Assembly: GCA_019136175.1 (NCBI GenBank)
Contig: JAGVUS010000460.1
Location: 1-6,103, forward strand
From: Chloroflexota bacterium
GTDB lineage: Bacteria > Chloroflexota > Anaerolineae > Anaerolineales > Anaerolineaceae
Reading direction: 5' to 3'
DNA length: 6,103 bases
Of the stretch, positions 1 to 5,022 are shown in pieces. The stretch's first letter is position 1. Every line of letters starts with the position of its first letter. Under the pieces are notes generated by a model that saw only the letters and a program-made list of their open reading frames with translations, was not told the DNA's origin and made no database searches. Both the position numbers and the translations under genes were made by a program.

Positions 1-197
1 ATGGGGTAGCCAAACAGGAGATAGGGATCGGCGGCACTTTCCCAGTATGCCAGGAAGGGACCGCTGACCCACAGGCGCGTCTCCGGGAAGTATTTCTGGT
101 CTTCCGACTGCGCCGAACCAACCCCTGGCGCGGCAGTCAACAGAAAAGCAATCATCAAAATAAGGAAAATGCGCTGGAACCCTCTCACGGTATTCAT
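1..197 (-). CDS. Secreted protein with FPET...FGYP motif, 5' part only
   Basis: Reading the minus strand from the ATG at 195-197 gives 65 codons that run off the left edge of the window. Residues 1-30 form a clear Sec signal peptide: N-terminal Arg residues, a hydrophobic core FLILMIAFLL at 11-20, and a likely cleavage after GSA at residue 29. The mature start contains YFPETRLWVSGPFLAYW and then LLFGYP. This resembles the 'FPETG..v.G.Fl.YW...FGYP' motif I know from many exported proteins of Chloroflexota, for which I know no defined biochemical function. The start was chosen because the signal peptide begins there; no strong ribosome-binding site is visible. The gene diverges from pepF and shares its upstream region. 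Coding status is well supported by the signal peptide and motif. Function and total length cannot be told from this window. Confidence 0.75.
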   Translation of the reverse strand, partial: MNTVRGFQRIFLILMIAFLLTAAPGVGSAQSEDQKYFPETRLWVSGPFLAYWESAADPYLLFGYP

Positions 198-247
198 TAT
201 ACAGAAAACGTCCTGGAAAGACAAGCGAATCAGAGGGGGGAATCGGG

Positions 248-265
248 AAAATTGGGTGCAATTTT
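248..265. promoter_or_regulatory. 18-bp inverted repeat, candidate operator (upstream copy)
   Basis: The site is a perfect dyad AAAATTG-GGTG-CAATTTT: 7-bp arms with a 4-base spacer. It lies between the divergent secreted-protein gene and pepF. A related copy sits exactly 60 bp downstream at 308-325. A larger 9-bp inverted repeat, TGGGTGCAA (253-261) and TTGCACCCA (289-297), is nested with it. Binding of a regulator is inferred from symmetry, duplication and position; no regulator gene is in the window. Confidence 0.45.
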
Positions 266-303
266 GATACCAGTTTTCCAGCCGATGGTTGCACCCAGCC
301 CGT

Positions 304-332
304 TTGGAAAATTGGCGTGAATTTGGTACAAT
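304..332 (+). promoter_or_regulatory. Sigma-70-type promoter for pepF
   Basis: The -35 hexamer TTGGAA (304-309) and the -10 hexamer TACAAT (327-332) are separated by exactly 17 bp, with an extended -10 TG at 324-325. Transcription would begin near 339, giving a leader of about 84 bases before the pepF ATG. The spacer is almost entirely filled by the second dyad (308-325), so a protein bound there would block RNA polymerase. A weaker look-alike (TGATACCAG at 265-273) lies 60 bp upstream as part of the same duplication. Confidence 0.6.
308..325. promoter_or_regulatory. 18-bp imperfect dyad inside the pepF promoter, candidate operator (downstream copy)
   Basis: AAAATTGGCGTGAATTTG matches the dyad at 248-265 in 13 of 18 positions and keeps 5-bp symmetric arms (AAATT and AATTT, 6-base spacer). 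The wider repeat starts at GGAAAATTGG, identical at 246-255 and 306-315. The 60-bp offset is close to six helical turns, so both sites would face the same side of the DNA. The position between -35 and -10 suggests repression. Confidence 0.4.
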
Positions 333-358
333 CCACTTGCACTGTTGCCCGTCCCTGC

Positions 359-378
359 CCGCACCCCGCCGGGTGCGG
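359..378 (+). promoter_or_regulatory. GC-rich hairpin in the pepF leader
   Basis: CCGCACCC (359-366) and GGGTGCGG (371-378) form a perfect 8-bp stem with a CGCC loop, inside the predicted pepF mRNA leader. No T-run follows (TTCTGACC), so it is not a normal intrinsic terminator. It may stabilise the 5' end or tune expression. The role is unknown. Confidence 0.4.
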
Positions 379-410
379 TTCTGACCTGACAGACCAATCA
401 TTCACCCAAT

Positions 411-416
411 AAAGGA
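411..416 (+). promoter_or_regulatory. Ribosome-binding site of pepF
   Basis: AAAGGA lies 6 bases upstream of the ATG at 423 and fixes that codon as the start. Confidence 0.65.
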
Positions 417-422
417 TTCAAG

Positions 423-2189
423 ATGACCGAATTTCAGCAAACCCGATGGACCCTGCAGGATCTCTTCCCCGGCACCGACAGCCCCGAGCTGGAAGCCGCC
501 TTCACCGACCTGAAAACCAGGGTCGAAGCTTTTGTCCTTGTCCGCCCAAAGTTAAATGAAAATATTTCCTCCGCCGATTTTTTGGCAATTGTCCGCCAGC
601 TTGAAGAAATCACCCGGCTGGGCTCCCGGCTGGGCGGGTTCTCCGGCTTGCTGTTTTCCGAGGATACCCAAAACCCCGCCGCCGTCACGCTGATGGCAAA
701 GGTGGACCAGTTCCTCGCCGGGCTGACCAACGAAACGCTCTTCTTCACCCTCTGGTGGAAGGATGTCTCCGATGCCGCCGCCGAACGGTTGATGGCGGAT
801 TCCGGCGATTACCGCTACTGGCTGGAGGAAATCCGCCACTACAAGCCCCACACCCTCACCGAGCCGGAAGAGAGGATCATCAACATCAAGAATGTCACCG
901 GCAGCAACGCGCTCAACACGCTCTACTCATCCATCACCAACCGCTACACCTTCCAGCTGGAAATAAACGGAGAAACCCGCGAGATGACCCGCGGTGAGCT
1001 GATGGTGCACGTCCGCCAGCCGGACCCCGGCGTGCGCGCCCGCGCCTACCAGGAACTGTACCGGGTGTACGGGCAGGATGCCCCCATTCTGGGGCAAATT
1101 TACCAGTACCTGGTGCGGGACTGGCACGCCGAAAACCTGGGGCTGCGCAAGTACGGCAAGCCGATTGCCCCCCGCAACCTTGCCAACGACCTGCCCGACG
1201 AAGTGGTGGACACCCTGCTGGACGTTGCCCGGCAGAATGCGGTGATTTTCCAGCGCTTCTTCCGGCTGAAAGCCCGCCTGATTGGCATGGACCGGCTGCG
1301 CCGCTACGACCTCTACGCCCCCGTTTCCGCCGCCGACAAGCGGTATCCCTTCAACCAGGGCGCGGCGATGGTCTTCGATGCCTTCCGCCAGTTTGACCCC
1401 CGCCTGGAGGAGATGGCGCGGCGCGTCTTTGACCGCAACCACCTCGACAGCGAAATCCGCAAGGGCAAGCGCGGCGGTGCTTTCTGCGCCACCATCCTGC
1501 CCGAAGTGACCCCCTGGGTATTGTTGAACTATCAGGGCAGGGTGGATGATGTTTCCACCATGGCGCACGAGCTGGGGCATGCCATCCACTCAATGCTTGC
1601 CGCCCACCACAGCATCTTCACCAATCACGCCTGCCTGCCGCTGGCGGAGACCGCCTCCACCTTTGGCGAGATGGTGCTGGTGGACAAGCTGCTGGCGGAG
1701 GAACCCGACCCGGCGGTGCGGCGCGATATCCTCTTTGGACAGGTGGACGATGCCTATGCCACCATCCAGCGCCAGGTATTCTTTGCCCTGTTTGAAAAGC
1801 AGGCGCACGAGATGGTGCAGGCGGATGCCTCGGTGGATGAGCTGGCAGCCGCCTACCTGGAGAACCTCAAGTCGCAGTTCGGCGACGCGGTGGATGTGAG
1901 CGAAGAGTTCCAGTGGGAATGGGTTTCCATCCCGCACATCTACGAAGTGCCATTCTACGTGTACGCCTACGCCTTTGGTCAACTGCTGGTGCTTTCGCTC
2001 TACGAACAGTACCGCCAGGAGGGCGAAGCCTTCAAGCCGCGCTACTTCAAGATTCTCTCCACGGGCGGGTCCGAAGCCCCCGTTAAGCTGCTTTCCAGCG
2101 TGGGGATTGATGTGCGCCAGGCTGCCTTCTGGCAGGGCGGGTTTAACGTGATCGACAGCCTGGTCACGCAGCTCGAGTCGCTCGCCTGA
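423..2189 (+). CDS. pepF: M3 family oligoendopeptidase F
   Basis: This is a complete 588-residue zinc metallopeptidase of family M3B, which cleaves short oligopeptides, usually in the cytoplasm, during peptide recycling. The zinc site is HELGH at residues 382-386 (His382 and His386 ligands, Glu383 catalytic). It is followed 23 residues later by LAETAST, where Glu409 is the expected third ligand. The C-terminal segment HIYEVPFYVYAYAFG (505-519) matches the His/Tyr-rich strand that helps bind substrate in this family. The length is normal for PepF-type enzymes (about 600 residues), and no signal peptide or membrane segment is visible. The start is set by AAAGGA six bases upstream. The gene is monocistronic: it has its own promoter (304-332) and a strong terminator straight after it. 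Codon use is GC-rich like the right-hand C25 gene and unlike the adjacent island. Family assignment is firm; the exact substrate range is not visible. Confidence 0.95.
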   Translation: MTEFQQTRWTLQDLFPGTDSPELEAAFTDLKTRVEAFVLVRPKLNENISSADFLAIVRQLEEITRLGSRLGGFSGLLFSEDTQNPAAVTLMAKVDQFLAGLTNETLFFTLWWKDVSDAAAERLMADSGDYRYWLEEIRHYKPHTLTEPEERIINIKNVTGSNALNTLYSSITNRYTFQLEINGETREMTRGELMVHVRQPDPGVRARAYQELYRVYGQDAPILGQIYQYLVRDWHAENLGLRKYGKPIAPRNLANDLPDEVVDTLLDVARQNAVIFQRFFRLKARLIGMDRLRRYDLYAPVSAADKRYPFNQGAAMVFDAFRQFDPRLEEMARRVFDRNHLDSEIRKGKRGGAFCATILPEVTPWVLLNYQGRVDDVSTMAHELGHAIHSMLAAHHSIFTNHACLPLAETASTFGEMVLVDKLLAEEPDPAVRRDILFGQVDDAYATIQRQVFFALFEKQAHEMVQADASVDELAAAYLENLKSQFGDAVDVSEEFQWEWVSIPHIYEVPFYVYAYAFGQLLVLSLYEQYRQEGEAFKPRYFKILSTGGSEAPVKLLSSVGIDVRQAAFWQGGFNVIDSLVTQLESLA

Positions 2190-2209
2190 GGAATGTAATC
2201 CGGATGGTT

Positions 2210-2245
2210 AACCAGCGCACCTGCCTTACAGGCGCGCTGGTTTTT
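2210..2245 (+). terminator. Rho-independent terminator of pepF
   Basis: The outer stem AACCAGCGC (2210-2218) pairs with GCGCTGGTT (2234-2242). After one A/C mismatch the inner stem CCTG (2220-2223) pairs with CAGG (2229-2232), closing a CCTTA loop. The stem runs directly into TTTTTG (2241-2246). It lies 20 bases after the pepF stop codon and marks the last clearly host-like feature before the AT-rich island. Confidence 0.9.
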
Positions 2246-2294
2246 GTTGCGTTTGATTTTCTTATTCCCCTTCGTTTGAGATATACTTCACTTA

Positions 2295-2324
2295 TTGCAA
2301 TGGATATATTGATGTCAATATAAT
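2295..2324 (+). promoter_or_regulatory. Promoter of the nuclease-methyltransferase operon
   Basis: TTGCAA (2295-2300) and a perfect TATAAT (2319-2324) are 18 bp apart. Transcription would start near 2331, about 23 bases before the ATG at 2354. It is the only good promoter between the pepF terminator and the island genes. Confidence 0.65.
2305..2322. promoter_or_regulatory. Perfect 18-bp palindrome over the island promoter, candidate operator
   Basis: TATATTGA-TG-TCAATATA is a perfect inverted repeat with 8-bp arms. It fills the promoter spacer and covers the first four bases of the TATAAT box. The placement is that of a repressor or autoregulator site. Restriction-modification operons are often controlled this way, by a C protein or by the methyltransferase, but no separate controller gene is visible here. 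Its core ATTG-N4-CAAT is shared with the dyad at 248-265. Confidence 0.55.
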
Positions 2325-2353
2325 AAATTATGCCTGAGAATTAGGTTACTATA

Positions 2354-3211
2354 ATGAAGCAATTCCATTTGAGTTTAAATTCGAATGAAATTATCCGAGA
2401 AACAATTGAACAGGCGCGGGAATTTATATACCTTGCCATTTTTCAAATCCACTCCCATGAAATTTTTAATGCCCTAATACGGCAAGCCAAGAACGGTGTT
2501 TGGGTGGAGATTATCACGCTACCAAACGATAGTATTAATGAAGATATACGTTACGAGGTTGCACAACAATTTGAAGAACTGGAGAAAGCGGGAGCCATTG
2601 TTCATCGTCTCAAATGGAATGTGGGTGATCCTGGACGAACAACCACCGTAACTGGACGTTGGTACTCATTTCACGGAAAATTTCTGGTTACAGACCGGGC
2701 AGCAGTGGCACTTTCTGCAAACCTAACACAAAGTAATGAATTGGATGCGGTTTTGCACTTAACTGATCATTTGACTATTCAACAGTTTGTTGATAAGTTT
2801 CATTGGCTGAAAACAACATTTATTACTCCAGACGACGGGTTTTCTGGAAACATTCGTCGCCGCATTATGGAAACTGAAGAAGCCGGGAATAAACTATTTT
2901 CCATGCCATCGGGAATATCCAACCAAGAATTTTCCAATTATTGGATATTGCATTATCCAGAGTCGATCATTAATAAGCCAGACGATTATTTACCCGGTTT
3001 ATACATCACTCCCTTTGATGGAAAAGCCAGGGAAATTTATGAATGGGTTATCCGTTCAGCCTCTCGATTTGTTTATCTATCAGCTGAAAGTTTTACGGAC
3101 CCTGGGTTTGGTTTATTTCTAAAAAAATTGCTACCAACAACATTGATATCCGTATCTTGGCAAACCCGAGCAGTATGGACTTTACTGACCGGAACCGCTC
3201 GATGTACCTAA
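2354..3211 (+). CDS. N-terminal half of the PLD-like nuclease (lobe 1)
   Basis: Without any frame change, translation from ATG 2354 gives 285 residues. It contains the complete first HKD lobe and the first strand-helix of lobe 2. It then leaves the family-like sequence after residue 258 for a 27-residue out-of-frame tail ending at TAA 3209-3211. The start has only a weak ribosome-binding site (TTAGG, 2341-2345). Some PLD nucleases (Nuc, BfiI) have one HKD per chain and act as dimers, so an independent function for the short product is possible but speculative. Coding sequence up to residue 258 is certain. Confidence 0.8.
   Translation: MKQFHLSLNSNEIIRETIEQAREFIYLAIFQIHSHEIFNALIRQAKNGVWVEIITLPNDSINEDIRYEVAQQFEELEKAGAIVHRLKWNVGDPGRTTTVTGRWYSFHGKFLVTDRAAVALSANLTQSNELDAVLHLTDHLTIQQFVDKFHWLKTTFITPDDGFSGNIRRRIMETEEAGNKLFSMPSGISNQEFSNYWILHYPESIINKPDDYLPGLYITPFDGKAREIYEWVIRSASRFVYLSAESFTDPGFGLFLKKLLPTTLISVSWQTRAVWTLLTGTARCT
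3121..3127 (+). other. A7 run phased as a -1 slippery heptamer; frame junction
   Basis: In the upstream frame the run reads CTA AAA AAA TTG, which is A AAA AAA in X XXY YYZ phase, like the slippery class known from dnaX. A -1 slip, or one extra A (A7 to A8), gives CTA AAA AAA ATT GCT and restores the second PLD lobe. No Shine-Dalgarno-like stimulator is seen about 10 bases upstream. The only downstream structure is weak (GATA 3145-3148 with TATC 3153-3156). Mutation, phase variation and sequencing error remain equally open. Confidence 0.6.
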
Positions 3212-3861
3212 GCCTTCTTGCATATGGTATACAATTTCGCAAATTAAATATGCCTCTTCATGCCAAATTAGTAATTACTGATTCAATGTTATGCATCAGT
3301 TCAGTAAATCTTAATAACATGAACCTGGGCTTTTCCAAAACAAGAAGTTTTTGGAGAAGCAATACAGAAACACTATATATATCCACGGAAATCGCGCACG
3401 TGTCCGAAGCGGCAAAAGAATTCCTATTATTTTTTTACCAGGGGATTGAGATTGAGCAGGAGTTTTCCCGCCTATTGGATAAGGAGGTTCGGTCTCTTGC
3501 CACAGAGATCCATGGTTTTAATCCAGATCCGGCGGCAAGAAGATTGTTGGCGCAAGTGATGATTCGTGAACGAGTTGAAGCAGAAAAAATTTTTTCAAAG
3601 ATTGGGGAATTGATTCGTCTGCTGATCCATCACTTACATCCAAATAATAACCATGTTTCACAGCATGACGTTTTTGCGGCATTAATTTTGTACAACCTGA
3701 CAGCCACAAAGATGAACTTTCACCAAATTTCTGAAAAGATAATGCAATATGATCAGGATTTTTCTGTGAATGCTTGCATCGCCTCCCTCATAGATCACCG
3801 GTTTATTGAAAAAGATGAAGACAATTATTATCGGATTGCAATTACAAAAATCCTTGAATAG
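3157..3861 (+). CDS. C-terminal half of the PLD-like nuclease (lobe 2 and C-terminal domain)
   Basis: The second frame codes for the rest of lobe 2 with HAKLVITD (residues 35-42 of this piece), a helical middle, and a C-terminal segment from about residue 170. That segment resembles a winged helix: helices DVFAALILYNL and ISEKIMQY, then a helix with LIDHRFIEKD, then a hairpin-like NYYRIAI. Family-like sequence extends upstream of 3157 to the A7 run (IATNNIDIRI), so this is not a natural N-terminus. The first possible starts are TTG 3157 and ATG 3175, neither with a convincing ribosome-binding site. It is best read as the 3' part of the gene beginning at 2354. It ends at TAG 3859-3861, 12 bases before the methyltransferase ATG. 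Confidence 0.75.
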   Translation: MANPSSMDFTDRNRSMYLSLLAYGIQFRKLNMPLHAKLVITDSMLCISSVNLNNMNLGFSKTRSFWRSNTETLYISTEIAHVSEAAKEFLLFFYQGIEIEQEFSRLLDKEVRSLATEIHGFNPDPAARRLLAQVMIRERVEAEKIFSKIGELIRLLIHHLHPNNNHVSQHDVFAALILYNLTATKMNFHQISEKIMQYDQDFSVNACIASLIDHRFIEKDEDNYYRIAITKILE

Positions 3862-3873
3862 GTTACATATGCA

Positions 3874-4785
3874 ATGAATGATCCCTGTTTAATATTAAAC
3901 GATTCTGAAAAATATTTATCAAATACAAATAACCGCTTTGACTTGACGTTTATGGACCCTCCGTTTAATCAAAACAAAGAATATCGCTCCCATCAAGATA
4001 ATATGGAAGCAGAGCATTATTGGGAATGGCTGAAGAGAATATGTGAACGAATTTACGAAAGAACTTCGCCTGGCGGAGCAATCTATTTTATGCAGCGCGA
4101 GAAAAATGCTCATCGAGTGATGGAAGCCCTTGATTCCAGTGGTTGGACTTTCCAAAATATGATTGTTTGGAAAAAGAAAACATCTGCTGTACCTGAAACG
4201 TTCCGATTTGGAAAACATTATCAAGTGATTGTTTTTGCCACAAAAGGGAAAAAGCCCAGGGTGTTTAATAAGCTTCGCATTGATCCCCCACTTCTGGTAA
4301 CAGAGAAGTATGCCCGACCCAATGGGATGTATGTAACAGATGTTTGGGATGATATTCGTGAGCTTACCTCCGGGTATTTTGCTGGTGATGAACCGCTTCG
4401 CTTCCCGGATGGCAAACGGGTTCACAATCAACAATCTCCCATTGCATTATTGCTTAGAATTATCCTTTCGTCCTCAAAAGTTGGCGATATGGTTTTTGAT
4501 CCGTTTGCTGGAACTGCTACTACTCTGGTTGTTGCGTATCAATTACAAAGGCATTCAATCGGAATAGAATTGGACCCCGTGAATGTTGAATTCAGTCGAA
4601 AAAGATTATTAAACATACGTCCATCCGATTTAATCACCCGCTACCTAAATGAATATCGATATACAGAAAACTTATTGGACTTATGGCCTAAAATCGACCC
4701 TGAAAACTATACACTCATCAAATCCACTGCATACCAGGCTGCATTGCTGGAGCAAGAAGGGGATTACAAAATTGACGAAGAATGA
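3874..4785 (+). CDS. Beta-class amino DNA methyltransferase (N6-adenine or N4-cytosine)
   Basis: This intact 303-residue enzyme transfers a methyl group from S-adenosylmethionine to an exocyclic amino group in DNA. The catalytic motif IV DPPF is at residues 28-31, near the N-terminus. The cofactor motif I DPFAGTATT is at 209-217, followed by SIGIELDP at 228-235. Motif IV before motif I, with a probable target-recognition region between (about 105-185, including VTDVWDDIRE), is the beta-class order. Motif IV DPPF (not SPPY) favours N6-adenine but does not prove it. The usual HPTQKP before motif I is replaced by HNQQSP (184-189), and the second Gly of GTGTT is Ala215. The start is ATG 3874; TAGG of the preceding gene's stop region (3859-3862) is the only ribosome-binding candidate. 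Spacing implies co-transcription with the nuclease, whose target it would protect. The target sequence cannot be read from the protein. The class is firm; the biological pairing is inferred. Confidence 0.93.
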   Translation: MNDPCLILNDSEKYLSNTNNRFDLTFMDPPFNQNKEYRSHQDNMEAEHYWEWLKRICERIYERTSPGGAIYFMQREKNAHRVMEALDSSGWTFQNMIVWKKKTSAVPETFRFGKHYQVIVFATKGKKPRVFNKLRIDPPLLVTEKYARPNGMYVTDVWDDIRELTSGYFAGDEPLRFPDGKRVHNQQSPIALLLRIILSSSKVGDMVFDPFAGTATTLVVAYQLQRHSIGIELDPVNVEFSRKRLLNIRPSDLITRYLNEYRYTENLLDLWPKIDPENYTLIKSTAYQAALLEQEGDYKIDEE

Positions 4786-5022
4786 GTTTGCAAGCTGAGC
4801 TGTAAAGGAGCCAATATAGTATTGAGGGATGTTTTCACTGGCAGATCATGCCAATGAAAACGCCGACTCTATTCCCAGATTGAATTAATGGAAAGTGAAA
4901 TTTAGAATCGTAGTAATGACAAAGACTGCCGCATACATGTGCCACAACGGCTTGCCCAAAAGAACAAGCGGTCACTAATAAAATACAACCGATAACCGAA
5001 GTGGGTTGCAGAAGCCAGCAGT
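4786..5022. other. Gene-free right flank of the island
   Basis: This 237-base stretch separates the methyltransferase stop from the minus-strand remnant. It contains a small dyad CAATA-TAG-TATTG (4812-4824), the strong hairpin at 4831-4861, and a weak GCTTG/CAAGC pair (4950-4954, 4965-4969). I see no credible coding frame, tRNA or integrase-type attachment sequence. The change from AT-rich to GC-richer sequence occurs near its right end. Confidence 0.5.
4831..4861. repeat. 31-base imperfect inverted repeat (hairpin) downstream of the methyltransferase
   Basis: GTTTTCA (4831-4837) pairs with TGAAAAC (4855-4861). After one C/A mismatch, TGGCA (4839-4843) pairs with TGCCA (4849-4853), leaving the loop GATCA. 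That is 12 pairs with a single mismatch. Neither strand continues into a T-run, so it is not a standard intrinsic terminator. It could still end or protect the operon mRNA, or be a recombination or protein-binding site. Confidence 0.6.

Larger units (their letters stand above)
2354..3861 (+). pseudogene. PLD-superfamily (HKD) nuclease, frame-split; composite of both halves
   Basis: Joining the two open frames by a -1 shift at the A7 run (3121-3127) gives one 502-residue protein with two phospholipase-D lobes. Lobe 1 has strand-helix-strand FIYLAIFQ then VWVEIITLP, and the first HKD motif HGKFLVTD (His107, Lys109, Asp114) with SAN ending at Asn123. Lobe 2 starts FVYLSAESF, continues across the junction as FGLFLKK-IATNNIDIRILANP, and carries the second motif HAKLVITD (His303, Lys305, Asp310) with Asn319. 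The usual Gly-Ser after each HKD is replaced (SA, SV). Residues from about 438 to 502 look like a winged helix (inference). PLD enzymes work through a covalent phospho-His intermediate, usually without a metal. With a methyltransferase 12 bases downstream, a DNA-cleaving restriction role (as in BfiI-type enzymes) is the best inference. No signal peptide is present, which argues against a lipid enzyme. Whether the full protein is made depends on the frame change. Confidence 0.75.

Noticed and set aside
927..1589. Long open frame on the minus strand inside pepF (220 codons)
   Set aside because: It is antisense to a gene with firm family motifs. The product is rich in Val, Gly and His as expected from a GC-rich shadow frame, and it has no recognisable domain.
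2307..2320. The island palindrome as an FNR/CRP-type box
   Set aside because: FNR sites are TTGAT-N4-ATCAA. Here the TTGA and TCAA half-sites are only 2 bases apart, so the spacing does not fit.
2354..3861. Cardiolipin synthase or phospholipase D involved in lipid metabolism
   Set aside because: There are no N-terminal membrane helices and no signal peptide. Co-transcription with a DNA methyltransferase points to DNA as the substrate.
3919..4434. 171-codon minus-strand frame inside the methyltransferase gene
   Set aside because: The plus strand encodes conserved DPPF and target-region sequence here. The antisense product shows no motif and no ribosome-binding site.
2354..4785. DISARM-type defence system (PLD protein plus methyltransferase)
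   Set aside because: DISARM needs a helicase (DrmA) and DrmB beside the PLD protein. Neither is here, and pepF and secreted-protein genes flank both sides.
2263..4876. TATTCCC at 2263-2269 and 4870-4876 as a target-site duplication flanking the island
   Set aside because: Seven bases is short enough for chance over these flanks. The copies do not coincide with the composition borders, and no element ends adjoin them.
4829..4888. Small plus-strand frame of 19 codons starting MFSLADHANEN
   Set aside because: The GAGGG directly abuts the ATG, so spacing is wrong. The frame coincides with the hairpin, and nothing supports translation.
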